Translations under genes and position numbers: made by a program
Notes under the pieces: generated by a model
What the model saw: only the letters and a program-made list of their open reading frames with translations
Database searches by the model: none
What the model was told of the DNA's origin: nothing
Source: Chitinimonas_A lacunae
Lineage (GTDB): Bacteria; Pseudomonadota; Gammaproteobacteria; Burkholderiales; Chitinimonadaceae
DNA: 64,000 nt
Direction: 5' to 3'
Assembly (NCBI RefSeq): GCF_042650885.1
Contig: NZ_JBHSBU010000001.1
Coordinates: forward strand, 372,001 to 436,000
In this document: piece after piece, positions 17,070 to 26,360 of the stretch
How positions within the stretch are numbered: position 1 is the first letter of the stretch
Layout of the letters: each line of letters begins with the position of its first letter

Positions 17070-17720
17070 TTAGCGCTTGATGAGCTTGCGTTCGCGGGCG
17101 ATCAATTGGTCGATCAGGGCAAACATCTTCTGCGGGTCGCCCACGGCGCCCGGTGACGTCAGATATTTACCATTGACCACAAAGCTCGGCACGCTCTGGA
17201 GTTGATAGTCCTTGCCGAACTTCCGGGCGCGGTCGAGGCGGGCATTCATGTCGAAGGCTTGATAGGCCGCCATGAAACGCCGTTGGTCGATGCCGCGCTG
17301 GGCGACCCATTTGGCCAAGGTGTCCTGGTCGCGCAGTTCGAGCTTGTCGCGATGGATGGCATCGAACACGGCGCGATGGTGAGTCGGCAGCAGATTCAGC
17401 ATCGACAGCGCGTTGAACAGTTTGGCGTGGCCGTCCATATCGCTGCGGCCGGTCCACAAGACGTGTTCACGCCGGAATACCACATCCTTGGGCAGGGTCT
17501 TTTCCCAGGCTTCGACGGCCGGTTCGGTGGCGTTACAGGCCGGGCAGCCATACCAGAAGAATTCGATCACTTCGATCTTGCCCGGGGTGGCGACCGGCTG
17601 AGGCTTGGTCAGCGTGACGACGGGCTCGTGGCCGTGGCCATCGTCAGCCAGGGCAAAGCGGCCGACGAACAGCAGGCTCAGAATCATCACAAAACGACCA
17701 AACAGGGCTGGCAAATGCAT
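17070..17720 (-). CDS. dsbA: thiol:disulfide interchange protein DsbA-like
   Basis: Periplasmic oxidant that introduces disulfide bonds into exported proteins. The 216 residues start with a signal peptide (MHLPALFGRFVMILSLLFV, cleavage near ALADDG). The thioredoxin fold carries the active site FFWYGCPACNATEP, with Cys59 and Cys62, and the cis-Pro loop is SVPSFVVNGKYL. The dipeptide between the cysteines is Pro-Ala rather than the Pro-His of E. coli DsbA; that dipeptide tunes redox potential in this family, so it may be a less oxidising variant. AAGGAAAAA lies upstream of the start. Confidence 0.9.
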   Translation of the reverse strand: MHLPALFGRFVMILSLLFVGRFALADDGHGHEPVVTLTKPQPVATPGKIEVIEFFWYGCPACNATEPAVEAWEKTLPKDVVFRREHVLWTGRSDMDGHAKLFNALSMLNLLPTHHRAVFDAIHRDKLELRDQDTLAKWVAQRGIDQRRFMAAYQAFDMNARLDRARKFGKDYQLQSVPSFVVNGKYLTSPGAVGDPQKMFALIDQLIARERKLIKR

Positions 17721-17756
17721 GAGCGGATTTTTCCTTGGTGGAGTGGGGAAGCGGGA

Positions 17757-18152
17757 TTACCGGTTTTCCGGTATCCCTCGGGAAGGCGCTTGTTCGGTCT
17801 GTCCGTTCAGCAGCGCGCGCAATTCGTCGGAAATCGGCATCGGCATAAACGGATCGACCCGGCTGCCGCCGGTATTGCCAAGCGGCAGACGGCCAAACAG
17901 ATGGCCCAGTGGCGTCAGCAGCAGGCGCAGCAGTTGACCGCCGATCTCCCGACGGTCGCGCTGCGCCAGTGCTACCCGCAACATGGCGCAATGGACTGCC
18001 CAGTGCAGCGATAGTTTGCGCTGTCCCAGCACATGGGCACGCTCCAATAATTGGAAAGCCTCGGGATAACGAGCCGCCGCCAGCTCGACCTGGGCCTCGC
18101 TCAGCGCAGCAAGGCAGGCTTGGACGGCGGCAGGGGGAAGCGGGGTCGGCAT
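17757..18152 (-). CDS. DUF3703 family protein
   Basis: A 131-residue cytosolic protein matching the DUF3703 pattern: LLERAHVLGQRKLSLHWAVH in the centre, then MLRVALAQRDRREIGGQLLRLLL and GNTGGSRVDPFMPMPI near the end. The start at 18152 (MPTPLPPAAV) fits the family better than the upstream ATG, which would add 26 unconserved residues. Function is not known. It lies upstream of dsbA on the same strand, with a 36-base gap, and may be cotranscribed with it. Confidence 0.75.
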   Translation of the reverse strand: MPTPLPPAAVQACLAALSEAQVELAAARYPEAFQLLERAHVLGQRKLSLHWAVHCAMLRVALAQRDRREIGGQLLRLLLTPLGHLFGRLPLGNTGGSRVDPFMPMPISDELRALLNGQTEQAPSRGIPENR

Positions 18153-18228
18153 GGCGGGCACTCCGGCGGCGGCGATGGGCCCGATTAGAAGGTCTGGAGC
18201 CGCTACAGGGTCAAGCGGCAGACAAAAC

Positions 18229-18260
18229 AACGGGGGCGGCCCTGTTGGACCGCCCCCGTT
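18229..18260 (-). terminator. terminator after the DUF3460 gene
   Basis: Perfect 11-bp stem, AACGGGGGCGG (18229-18239) with CCGCCCCCGTT (18250-18260). Read on the minus strand it is followed by TTGTTTTGTC. It ends the transcript of the DUF3460 gene (stop 18284) and separates it from the DUF3703 gene. Confidence 0.8.
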
Positions 18261-18283
18261 TGAGGAAATCTGCTTATTCCTGC

Positions 18284-18487
18284 TTAGTCCGGCTGGTAGA
18301 CGTAAGGCTTTTGCGGAACGCTGGCGTCTTTGGCGCGCTGCTGGAATTCGCGATCGATCTGCTTATCCCACAGCAGGTTACGACCTTCGATCTGCCCTTG
18401 TGCCACCTCGGGATTCTGTTGCAGGAATTGGCTCATGAAGCTGGTGTATTCCGACACATAAGTCGTGTCTTTTTTCAGAAGGGCCAT
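18284..18487 (-). CDS. DUF3460 family small protein
   Basis: A 67-residue protein starting MALLKKDTTYVSEYTSFM, preceded by GGAG. It fits DUF3460, a small betaproteobacterial family with the pattern QQNPEVAQGQIEGRNLLWDK followed by a short linker and VPQKPYVYQ at the C-terminus; all these elements are present. Function is unknown. The open frame extends upstream, but without conservation or a ribosome binding site. Confidence 0.8.
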   Translation of the reverse strand: MALLKKDTTYVSEYTSFMSQFLQQNPEVAQGQIEGRNLLWDKQIDREFQQRAKDASVPQKPYVYQPD

Positions 18488-18760
18488 GGGAAACTCCGGC
18501 GGGTACGAGTAGAAACCGGCCATTATACCGTCTGCAGGCGCAGATGGTGGCGGGGTGGCTGGGTGGTAAATAGTCTGCAAAATGGCAGCCAGAGTGGGAG
18601 CAGGCCAAGAGCAAAAACACTGGAAATGAACATCTTGACTCTTTGTTCTGCTGTCCAGGACGAGAGCACGCTCCTTATGTCGATCCGCCTTCAACTAGGC
18701 GCTCAGCCGACATCGCCCCATGTTCGCGCCGAGCTTTCCCGCACACAGCCGCACACAGGC

Positions 18761-19264
18761 TCAGGTGCCCGATGAATGCTTTTTCCAGGCTTGGCGAGAG
18801 GCTTCGTCTCGCTTGGGCGGAGCCGTCTCCGCTGCCGGTTTGCGCCAGCCATGCCGTGCCAGCATCTTGTAGACCGTCGCCAGCGAGACGCTTCGCCCCA
18901 GCAGCGCTTCGATCCTGGGCTTGAGCGGCGGCACGATCACCACACCGTCTTGCTGTGCTTCGGCCAGCACCGTGTCCAGGATCCGCGCTTCCTCGGCCAG
19001 CGTGGTATAGGCGCGATTGCGGGTCACCGACTGAGGCTGGGGGAGTTTGCGTTCTCCCTTGAGTTCCTGGCCGTACTGGGTCCTGAGCCGAGATACCGTG
19101 CGCGCCGAGATACCCAGGACTTTGGCGGTTTCCTCCAGACTCATCCCATGCTCCAGCGGCAACAGAACCGCCTGGGCCTGCCGGACTTCCTTGGGCGTCT
19201 TGGCGTTCTTCAGCAGTGCACGTGCCGCTTCGATCTGTTCCTTGCCTTGCGCTGGACGGGCCAT
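18761..19264 (-). pseudogene. truncated IS630-type transposase (helix-turn-helix half only)
   Basis: A 167-residue ORF that covers only the DNA-binding half of an IS630/Tc1-type transposase. It has a first helix-turn-helix near residues 40-65 (MSLEETAKVLGISARTVSRL) and a winged-helix segment SLATVYKMLARHGWRKPA near the end. The DDE catalytic domain, normally beginning right after the final DEASRQAWKK, is absent: the frame closes at 18761 and no catalytic-domain sequence follows in any frame. An A-rich run (GGAAAAAGC) at the junction is a possible frameshift site. I found no terminal inverted repeats, so this is probably an inactive remnant. The start at 19264 follows GAGGAAA. Confidence 0.65.
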
Positions 19265-19515
19265 CTGCGTTTCCTCTCTATCGTGTCGGCAGATTATCGC
19301 CAAACAGATCGAAAATTGGAATCGCTCGCCTTATCCCGCTGGACGGCCATCAGCCAATAAGGCGGAGACTTATTCTGCTGGGGGTCCGAAACGTTTTGGG
19401 TCCGAGCCGGACAACAGGTGGATGCCACGGATTCTGGGTGGTGAGGGGAGCGGATAGGGTAGATATAAATATAACCTGCAAAATGTTTGCAAGTATTGGT
19501 GCTGGATACATCCAA
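19265..19515. other. intergenic segment beside the IS remnant
   Basis: About 250 bases upstream of the transposase fragment and downstream of phaA. No gene, repeat or inverted terminal repeat was found. It could contain flanking IS sequence too degraded to recognise. Confidence 0.35.
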
Positions 19516-19547
19516 AAATAAATAAGGAGGTCCAAGTGGACCTCCTT
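19516..19547 (-). terminator. terminator of the phaC-phaA transcript
   Basis: GGAGGTCC and GGACCTCC (within 19525-19546) form a stem with loop AAGT. On the minus strand it is followed by TTATTTATTTTTGG. It lies 41 bases after the phaA stop. Confidence 0.8.
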
Positions 19548-19587
19548 ACTCACTCCCGCCCGCTGACTGGTCAGGCAGCGAGCCCGA

Positions 19588-20769
19588 TCAGACGCGCTCG
19601 ACACACAGTGCCACACCCATACCGCCGCCGATGCACAGCGTCGCCAGACCTTTCTTGGCGGCGCGGCGTTCCATTTCGTGCAGCAGCGTCACCAGCACAC
19701 GGCAGCCCGAGGCGCCGATCGGGTGACCCAGGGCGATGGCGCCGCCGTTGACGTTGACCCGGTTCATATCCCACTTGAGTTCGCGGGCAACGCCGAGCGC
19801 CTGGGCGGCAAAGGCTTCGTTGGCCTCGATCAGATCGACCTGATCGAGCGTCCAGCCGGCGCGTTGCAGCGCGCGCTGGGTTGCCGGTACCGGACCCATG
19901 CCCATGATGCTGGGCTCGACCCCGGACGAGGCGTAGCCGACGATCCGGGCCAGCGGCTTCAGACCAAGCTGGGCGGCGCGCTCGGCGCTCATCAGCATCA
20001 CGGCGGCGGCACCGTCGTTGATGCCCGAGGCGTTGCCGGCCGTGACCGTGCCTTCCTTGTTGAAGGCGGGCCGCAGCTTGGTCAGTGCCTCCATGGTGGT
20101 GCCGACCTTGATGTACTCGTCGTTGGCGAAAGCCAGCGGATCGCCCTTCTTCTGCGGCACCAGCACCGGGGTGATTTCCGCGGCAAAGCGGCCGGCCTTT
20201 TGCGCCGCTTCGGCCTTCTGCTGTGAGGCCAGAGCGAATTCGTCCTGTTCCTGGCGGCTGATGCCGTATTTCTGGGCGATATTCTCGGCCGTGACACCCA
20301 TATGGTATTGGTTGTAGACGTCGGTCAGGCCGTCATAGACCATCGAATCGACCAGCGTGCCATTGCCCATCCGGATGCCGTCGCGCGAGTTCATCAGCAG
20401 ATGGGGCGCTTGTGACATGTTTTCCTGGCCGCCGGCGATCACGATATCGGCGTCGCCAGCCAGAATGGCCTGCACGGCCAGATGGGTGGCCTTGAGGCCC
20501 GAACCGCAGACCTGGTTGATGGTCATGGCCGGGATGCTGACCGGCAGACCGGCCTTGATCAGAGCCTGCCGGGCCGGATTCTGGCCCAGACCGGCGGTGA
20601 GCACATTGCCCAGGATGACTTCGCTGATCTGGTCCGGCGTGACACCGGTCTTCTCCAGCAGCGATTTGATCACGACAGCGCCGAGTTCGGGGGCGCTGAC
20701 CTTGGCCAGCGCGCCACCGAACGAGGCGATGGCGGTGCGCTGGGCTGCGACGATAACGACTTCGCTCAT
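19588..20769 (-). CDS. phaA: acetyl-CoA acetyltransferase (beta-ketothiolase)
   Basis: Condenses two acetyl-CoA into acetoacetyl-CoA, the first step of polyhydroxybutyrate synthesis. The 393-residue length is standard. Motifs are the active-site Cys in TINQVCGSGLKA (about residue 89), the NEAFAAQALG signature (about 318), GGAIALGHPIGASG with the catalytic His (about 350) and the second Cys in LCIGGGMGVA (about 380). AGGAG precedes the start. It follows phaC by 70 bases on the same strand, which supports a role in PHB synthesis rather than only fatty acid breakdown. The reductase phaB is not in the window. Confidence 0.95.
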   Translation of the reverse strand: MSEVVIVAAQRTAIASFGGALAKVSAPELGAVVIKSLLEKTGVTPDQISEVILGNVLTAGLGQNPARQALIKAGLPVSIPAMTINQVCGSGLKATHLAVQAILAGDADIVIAGGQENMSQAPHLLMNSRDGIRMGNGTLVDSMVYDGLTDVYNQYHMGVTAENIAQKYGISRQEQDEFALASQQKAEAAQKAGRFAAEITPVLVPQKKGDPLAFANDEYIKVGTTMEALTKLRPAFNKEGTVTAGNASGINDGAAAVMLMSAERAAQLGLKPLARIVGYASSGVEPSIMGMGPVPATQRALQRAGWTLDQVDLIEANEAFAAQALGVARELKWDMNRVNVNGGAIALGHPIGASGCRVLVTLLHEMERRAAKKGLATLCIGGGMGVALCVERV

Positions 20770-20839
20770 GAGTTTCTCCTGCTTGGGTGAATCCGCCTGA
20801 GGCGGTTATAGCGGTCGGTCGCCAGACCGATCCCGATTG

Positions 20840-22690
20840 TCAGACCGGGCTGACCTTTTCACGCACATAGCGACCCGGCGCGGCTTCGATCGGCTTGTAC
20901 TGCCGGTTGCCGGCGCTCTTGGGCGCTGCCACCTGCTTGCCTGAGCGCGGGGCCAGCCATTGGTCCCAATCCTGCCACCAGCTGCCGGGCTTCGATTCGG
21001 CGCTGTCGAACCAGGCGTCGGCATCGGGCGGCAGCTGGTCGTTGGCCCAGTAGTTACGCTTGTTGAGCGTCACCGGGTTGATCGAACCGGCGATATGGCC
21101 CGAGGCGCCCAGGGTGAAGCGGACCGGGCCGCCCAGCAGCTGGCTGCCGCGATAGGCCGATTTCCACGGCACGATATGGTCTTCGCGTGCGGCGAAAATA
21201 TAGACCGGCAGCTCGATCTGCCGCACATCGATCGGCACTCCGCATACTGTCATGCCGTTGCGCTTGGCCAGGTTGTTCTCCAGGTACATATTGCGCAGGA
21301 AGAAGGTATGCATCGGCAGCGGCAGATTGGCCGAGTCGTTGTTCCAGTAAAGCAGGTCGAACGGCGGCGGGGTCTTGCCCTTGAGGTAATTGTTGACGAC
21401 GTAGTTCCAGATCAGGTCATTGGCACGCAGCATCGAAAATACCCGGGCCAATTCCTTGCCGTTGACCAGACCGCCGTCTTTGAACTTGGCTTCGCGCTGA
21501 CGGATCATGTCCCAGTCGACGAACATCTTCAGGTCGCCCGGGTCGCTGTGGTCGATCAATGCCGTCATGATGGTGGCACTTTCGATCCAATCAAGTCCTC
21601 GCGCCTTGAGCACCAGCAAGGTGGTGGTCAGGATCACCCCGCCGATACAGAAGCCCAGCGTATTGATCTTGTCCTGTTTGCTGATCTCGCGCACCACCCG
21701 CGCGGCCTCGATCACCCCGGTTTCGACATAGTCGTCCCAGCCAAGCCGGCCCAGTTCGGGCGGGATATTGCGCCAGGAGATCAGGAACACCGTATAGCCA
21801 CGCTCGACCAGCCAGCGCACCATCGAGTTCTCGGGTTGCAGATCCATCAGGTAGTACTTGTTGACGGCCGGCGGCACGATCAGCAGCGGTCGCTCGTAGA
21901 CCTTGTCGGTGGTCGGGGTGTACTGGATCAACTGGATCAAGGCATTTTCAAACACCACCGTACCCGGCGTGACGGCCAGATTGCGACCGATCTCGAACAG
22001 CGTCTCGTCGGTCATCGAGATATGGCCCTTCTCGATATCCTCGGCGAGCTTCTTCATCCCCTGGATCAGGCTCTCGCCCTTGGTATCGAGGGCCAGCTTG
22101 ATCACTTCGGGGTTGGTCAGGGCGAAATTGGCCGGCGAGATGGCGTCGAGATACTGGCGGGTGAAGAAGGCTATCCGCTCGCGCCGCTCGTCATCGACCG
22201 GGGCGCCGTCCACCAGTTGCAGCAGCCATTTCGAGGTCAGCAGGTAGTACTGCTTGATGTAGTCGAAGAACGGATATTGCTCCCACTCGGGTGCATTGAA
22301 GCGGCGATCGCCGCGCTCAGGCTCGATCTTGGGGCGTTCTGCCACGCCGAGCAGACCCATCCACAGGTCCATCTGACGCTGGTAGTAATGGTTCTGTAGT
22401 TCAAATAATTGATTGGCACCGCCCATCATATTGTTCATCAGATGCTGGAGCGGCGGGGTGTCGGGGTGACTGGGCTGAACGCCGTTGACGAAGGTCTCGA
22501 CCAGCTTGCGGTTGGCCGTGGTCATCGAGGCGAAGAATTCCTGGAGGCGTTCGGTGTCGAGCAGGGCATTGGCGCTGTTACCGCGCTCGGTATGCGATGG
22601 ATTCAATGCTGTCTCCCGTGCGGGCTTGGCCCGTTCTTGCGCTGGATCGAAAGGGGTGTTGCGACGCAGCAAAGTCAGTCGCGTCAGCAT
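20840..22690 (-). CDS. phaC: class I poly(3-hydroxyalkanoate) synthase
   Basis: Polymerises 3-hydroxyacyl-CoA into PHA granules. The length (616 residues from this start) fits class I. The lipase-like box reads LGFCIGGV with the catalytic Cys348; the catalytic Asp lies in AAREDHIVPWKSAY and the His in GASGHIAGSINP. The PhaC N-terminal domain covers about 90-300. There is no good ribosome binding site before the ATG at 22690, so a later start within the first 55 residues (for example MTTANRKL) is possible. It is followed by phaA in the same orientation. Confidence 0.94.
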   Translation of the reverse strand: MLTRLTLLRRNTPFDPAQERAKPARETALNPSHTERGNSANALLDTERLQEFFASMTTANRKLVETFVNGVQPSHPDTPPLQHLMNNMMGGANQLFELQNHYYQRQMDLWMGLLGVAERPKIEPERGDRRFNAPEWEQYPFFDYIKQYYLLTSKWLLQLVDGAPVDDERRERIAFFTRQYLDAISPANFALTNPEVIKLALDTKGESLIQGMKKLAEDIEKGHISMTDETLFEIGRNLAVTPGTVVFENALIQLIQYTPTTDKVYERPLLIVPPAVNKYYLMDLQPENSMVRWLVERGYTVFLISWRNIPPELGRLGWDDYVETGVIEAARVVREISKQDKINTLGFCIGGVILTTTLLVLKARGLDWIESATIMTALIDHSDPGDLKMFVDWDMIRQREAKFKDGGLVNGKELARVFSMLRANDLIWNYVVNNYLKGKTPPPFDLLYWNNDSANLPLPMHTFFLRNMYLENNLAKRNGMTVCGVPIDVRQIELPVYIFAAREDHIVPWKSAYRGSQLLGGPVRFTLGASGHIAGSINPVTLNKRNYWANDQLPPDADAWFDSAESKPGSWWQDWDQWLAPRSGKQVAAPKSAGNRQYKPIEAAPGRYVREKVSPV

Positions 22691-22936
22691 TCTACGCGCG
22701 GGCGAAAATCCGGCACAAGCCTAAATTTTATGCATCCGGGCCTGACGGTTTTCCCCTAAATGCCTGGGTTTCCAGTAGGATCAGCGCTGCGTGATCGCAG
22801 GGCGCCGCAGCACCGCGGGAGACGGTTGAAGCAAAGCATTAAGTTGCGCCTCTTGTCGATTGATTTGCTTGAGTTTTTGCAGACCGCCATTGCTATACTC
22901 CCTGGCAGGTGGAACTCTTTTATACGGAGACGCGTG

Positions 22937-24013
22937 ATGAAATTTGGCTTCTCCGCCTTGTTGGTTGGCCTCGTATCCTGTGCCCTGATCATGGTGCCGA
23001 TGGAAGCCGAGGCTGGTGGCAAGGTTCGTGCCAAATCGGCCAAAACGGCCAAATCGGCTGGTTCAGCCGTTAAGGGCAAATCTGCCCGCACCCCTTCCAA
23101 AAAAGTCCAGGTCAGTTTCAAACGACTGTCGGCCAAGCAGCGGCTGCAAATCAGCCGTAAGAGCCAGCATGGGATGATGCTGGCCAAGCGCGGCCCGGTC
23201 GGTGCCCGCGTTACCCGCGTCGCCAGCCTGCCTTCGACGCTGGACAGCGACCTCGCCCTCTATTCGAGCGCAGCGCTGGTGGTCAACGAAGTCAGCGGCG
23301 AACGTATCTACGAGAAGAACGCCCAGTCGGTGCAGCCGATCGCGTCGATCACCAAGCTGATGACCGCCATGGTGGTGCTCGATATGCATCTGCCGCTCGA
23401 TGAGCTGGTGCAGATCACCGACTACGATGTTGATACCCTCAAATACAGCGGTTCGCGTCTGCTGGTCGGTACGACCCTGACGCGCGGCGAGATGCTGCAT
23501 CTGGCGCTGATGTCGTCGGAAAACCGTGCCGCCCATGCGCTGGCCCGCACGGCGCCGGGCGGACTCGAGACCTTCGTCGCCCGGATGAACCGCACCGCTC
23601 AGTCGCTTGGGATGCGCAACACCCATTTCGTCGATCCGACCGGGCTCAACAGCGGCAATGTCTCGACGCCCGAAGACCTGGTGCGGCTGGTGCAGGCGGC
23701 CCATCACTACCCCGAGATCCGCAGCTACTCGACCAGTGATGGCTACACCTTCGTCTCCAGCATGAACGGGCGCGAGTACACCTTCCATAACACCAATCCG
23801 CTGGTCAAGGCGCAGAACTGGGATATCGGGGTATCGAAGACCGGTTTTATCTCCGAGGCCGGCAAGTGTCTGGTGATGCAGGCGGTGATCAACGACAGCC
23901 CGGTGATCATGGTGCTGCTTGCTTCACGCACCAAGACTTCGCGGATCGAAGATGCCCGGGGTATCAAACGCTGGCTGGAAACCAGCCCAGGCGCCAAGTT
24001 GCGCGCCGGCTGA
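22937..24013 (+). CDS. pbpG: D-alanyl-D-alanine endopeptidase (PBP7-like)
   Basis: Periplasmic peptidoglycan DD-endopeptidase of the S11 family. It cuts cross-bridges during growth. The start at 22937 (MKFGFSALLVGLVSC) follows GGAG and opens with a signal peptide. A basic Lys/Ala/Ser-rich linker covers about 28-75. Active-site motifs are SxxK as SITK (Ser137, Lys140), SxN as SSEN and KTG as VSKTGF. The 358 residues compare with about 310 in E. coli, the extra being the basic linker. A terminator follows at 24029. Confidence 0.9.
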   Translation: MKFGFSALLVGLVSCALIMVPMEAEAGGKVRAKSAKTAKSAGSAVKGKSARTPSKKVQVSFKRLSAKQRLQISRKSQHGMMLAKRGPVGARVTRVASLPSTLDSDLALYSSAALVVNEVSGERIYEKNAQSVQPIASITKLMTAMVVLDMHLPLDELVQITDYDVDTLKYSGSRLLVGTTLTRGEMLHLALMSSENRAAHALARTAPGGLETFVARMNRTAQSLGMRNTHFVDPTGLNSGNVSTPEDLVRLVQAAHHYPEIRSYSTSDGYTFVSSMNGREYTFHNTNPLVKAQNWDIGVSKTGFISEAGKCLVMQAVINDSPVIMVLLASRTKTSRIEDARGIKRWLETSPGAKLRAG

Positions 24014-24028
24014 GCGGCCATCCCCCGA

Positions 24029-24056
24029 CAAGGCGCCTCAGGGCGCCTTGCTTTTT
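24029..24056 (+). terminator. terminator of pbpG
   Basis: CAAGGCGCC (24029-24037) pairs with GGCGCCTTG (24042-24050), loop TCAG, followed by CTTTTT. Confidence 0.9.
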
Positions 24057-24088
24057 GGCCAGATGAGGTAAAAGGAAAATTTAATGCA

Positions 24089-24118
24089 ATAAAGCCGCAA
24101 GACTCCTTGAGGCTTTAT
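24089..24118 (-). terminator. terminator of cysM
   Basis: ATAAAGCC (24089-24096) with GGCTTTAT (24111-24118), extended inside by CAAG/CTTG. On the minus strand it is followed by TGCATTAAATTTTCC. It lies about 20 bases after the cysM stop. Confidence 0.7.
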
Positions 24119-24137
24119 ACGAAGAATAAGTACTTCT

Positions 24138-25025
24138 TCAGTCGGGATAGACCCCGGTAGACAGATAACGATCGCCCCGGTCGCACACAATCGAGACAAT
24201 GGTGGCATTCTCGACTTCGGCGTCGAGCTTCAGTGCCGCTGCCATCGCCCCGCCCGAGGAGACGCCGCCGAAGATGCCTTCCTCGCTGGCGAGCCGGCGC
24301 ATCATCGCTTCGGATTCCTGCTGATCGACTTCGATGAGGCGGTCGATACGCGAAAAATCGCAGATTTTCGGCACATACTCGGCCGCCCATTTGCGGATGC
24401 CGGGGATCTGCGCGCCGTCGCAGGGCTGTACGCCGATCAGTTGGATATTGGGGTTCTGTTCCTTGAGAAAACGCCCGGTCCCCATGATGGTGCCGGTGGT
24501 GCCCATGCTGGAGACGAAATGGGTGACGCGGCCGCCCGTATCGCGCCAGATTTCGGGACCGGTGCCTTCGTAATGGGCCAGCGGATTATCGGGGTTGGCA
24601 AACTGATCAAGGATATAGCCCCGACCGTCGGCCTGCATGCTGTCAGCCAGATCGCGCGCGCCTTCCATCCCGACGCTCTGCGGCACCAGGATGATTTCGG
24701 CGCCGAATGCTTTCATAGTCTGGCGCCGCTCCACGCTCAGGTGCTCGGGCATGATCAGCACCATCCGGTAGCCGCGCATCGCGGCGGCCATGGCCAGGGC
24801 AATGCCGGTATTGCCCGAGGTCGCCTCGATCAGGGTGTCGCCCGGCCGGATATCGCCGCGCTGTTCGGCCCGACGGATCATCGACAGCGCCGGCCGGTCC
24901 TTGACCGAGCCCGCCGGGTTATTGCCCTCGAGTTTGGCCAGCACCACATTGCCCCGACCGCGCGGCAAGCGCTTGAGTTTGACCAACGGGGTATTGCCGA
25001 CGAAATCTTCGAGGGTGGAATACAT
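24138..25025 (-). CDS. cysM: cysteine synthase B (O-acetylserine sulfhydrylase)
   Basis: PLP enzyme making cysteine from O-acetylserine and sulfide or thiosulfate. The start at 25025 (MYSTLEDFVGNTPLVKL) gives 295 residues, close to the family norm of about 300. Motifs are EGNNPAGSVKDRPAL with the PLP Lys, EATSGNTGIALA and SSMGTTGTIMG. CysM is favoured over CysK by the EYVPKICDFSRIDRL segment and the overall length. It is monocistronic between two terminators. Confidence 0.92.
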   Translation of the reverse strand: MYSTLEDFVGNTPLVKLKRLPRGRGNVVLAKLEGNNPAGSVKDRPALSMIRRAEQRGDIRPGDTLIEATSGNTGIALAMAAAMRGYRMVLIMPEHLSVERRQTMKAFGAEIILVPQSVGMEGARDLADSMQADGRGYILDQFANPDNPLAHYEGTGPEIWRDTGGRVTHFVSSMGTTGTIMGTGRFLKEQNPNIQLIGVQPCDGAQIPGIRKWAAEYVPKICDFSRIDRLIEVDQQESEAMMRRLASEEGIFGGVSSGGAMAAALKLDAEVENATIVSIVCDRGDRYLSTGVYPD

Positions 25026-25071
25026 GGGGCGGCTCCGTGATGGGGCTGCCATTATCCAACAGCCGTTCTGT

Positions 25072-25100
25072 AAAAACAAAAGCCCCGCCAGGGGCGGGGC
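25072..25100 (-). terminator. terminator of the ComEA-like gene
   Basis: GCCCCGC (25082-25088) and GCGGGGC (25094-25100) form the stem. On the minus strand it is followed by TTTTGTTTTTA. It ends transcription coming from the gene at 25226-25537. Confidence 0.85.
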
Positions 25101-25225
25101 GAGGGCACGTCAGAGACGCGCCGATACTCAGGGAGAGCTACAAAACACGAAGAAAACAGGCAATACGACGAGGGGCCGGCAAAAAAGTTCGACAAATTTT
25201 TATGCCGCTGCGGCCCAACGGCCCT

Positions 25226-25537
25226 TCAAGGCTTTTTCTGCTCGGCTTTCCTGGCCGGCGGCGTCACGGGCTTGGCCGCAGCCGAGGGCGTGCCGGTGCT
25301 GATCTCGGGCCGGATCTTGTCGAGCGTGGCACGGCCGATGCCGCTGACCTTTTCCAGTTCGTCGACACTTTTGAACGGGCCGTTCTTGCTGCGGTAGTCG
25401 ATGATGGCGCGGGCCTTGGCCGGGCCGATGCCCTTGAGTCCTTCGAGTTCGGTCTGGGGCGCGCTATTGATATTGACCGTGGCAAGCGTCGCCACCGACA
25501 GCAGGGCAGCAAACAGCGCGGGAAACAGTTTTCGCAT
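25226..25537 (-). CDS. ComEA-like helix-hairpin-helix protein
   Basis: A 103-residue exported DNA-binding protein. The signal peptide is MRKLFPALFAALLSVATLA (start at 25537 after AGGAGA). It is followed at once by the ComEA helix-hairpin-helix domain: VNINSAPQTELEGLKGIGPA and then VSGIGRATLDKI. The C-terminus is basic and Pro/Ala-rich. ComEA binds incoming DNA in the periplasm during natural transformation, and single-domain versions like this one occur in competent Neisseriales. No other competence genes are next to it. Confidence 0.88.
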   Translation of the reverse strand: MRKLFPALFAALLSVATLATVNINSAPQTELEGLKGIGPAKARAIIDYRSKNGPFKSVDELEKVSGIGRATLDKIRPEISTGTPSAAAKPVTPPARKAEQKKP

Positions 25538-25783
25538 CGTGGTTCTCCTGGTTGCAAACGGTAAGGAATGTGGCCGGCAGGGTTCGCCTAAGCACACGTC
25601 GCCAGCATAGGGTCGCCGCTTGCCATCGCCGCGCTGCAAGGCGAGGTAAATGCTTTCCCTAGATGGGCGTGCTATGTCCTTGATTCGTTTTGAGGTCGCT
25701 CGCCGAGCGCTTGGGCACGGTCGATGCTATGATTGCGCAAGTGCTTGATAATGTTTAGGATGCGCGCTTTTGGAGGGTCGATA

Positions 25784-26335
25784 ATGAAGCGCGAGGAAAT
25801 CCTCAAGGTGATCAACGAGGCCGATTGCCTGCATAGCGACGCCGAGGTCGCGACCGCGCTCGACCGGATGGCGGCGACGATCAGCGAACGTCTGGGCGAA
25901 GCCGATCCCCTGGTCTATGTAGTCCTCAACGGCGGCATCATCGCCGCCGGCCAGTTGCTGCCGCGCCTGCGCTTTCCGCTTACCGTCTCCTATCTGCATG
26001 CCACCCGCTACGGCGACGCCACCAGCGGCGGCCGGCTCGACTGGAAGGTCAAACCGCAGGACGATCTGCGCGGCCGCACCGTCCTGATCATCGATGACAT
26101 CCTCGACGAGGGAAACACCCTCGACGCCATCCTCCAGTACTGCCGTGAGCAGGGGGCCAAGGAAGCGCTGTGCGCCGTGGTCATCAACAAGAAGCACAAC
26201 CGTAAGGCCCGTCCCGATCTCAAGGCCGATTTCGTCGGGATCGAAGTGGAAGACCGCTTCCTGTTCGGCTGCGGCATGGACTACAAGGGCTACTGGCGCA
26301 ACACCCTGGCGATCTACGCGGTCAAGGGTTTGTAG
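25784..26335 (+). CDS. hpt: hypoxanthine-guanine phosphoribosyltransferase
   Basis: Purine salvage: converts hypoxanthine or guanine plus PRPP to IMP or GMP. It has 183 residues from ATG 25784, preceded by GGAGG. The PRPP-binding motif is VLIIDDILDEGNTL (about residues 99-112), and the flexible loop lies around SYLHATRYGD. The C-terminal FVGIEVEDRFLFGCGMDY is typical of type I phosphoribosyltransferases. A perfect 46-base palindrome follows the stop and probably ends the transcript. Confidence 0.88.
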   Translation: MKREEILKVINEADCLHSDAEVATALDRMAATISERLGEADPLVYVVLNGGIIAAGQLLPRLRFPLTVSYLHATRYGDATSGGRLDWKVKPQDDLRGRTVLIIDDILDEGNTLDAILQYCREQGAKEALCAVVINKKHNRKARPDLKADFVGIEVEDRFLFGCGMDYKGYWRNTLAIYAVKGL

Positions 26336-26360
26336 ATTTCCCGCTGTAAAGCATTTACAT

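Noticed and set aside
19576..19616. Readthrough or extra gene after phaA
   Set aside because: The sequence after the phaA stop holds only a terminator, and open frames there are not protein-like.
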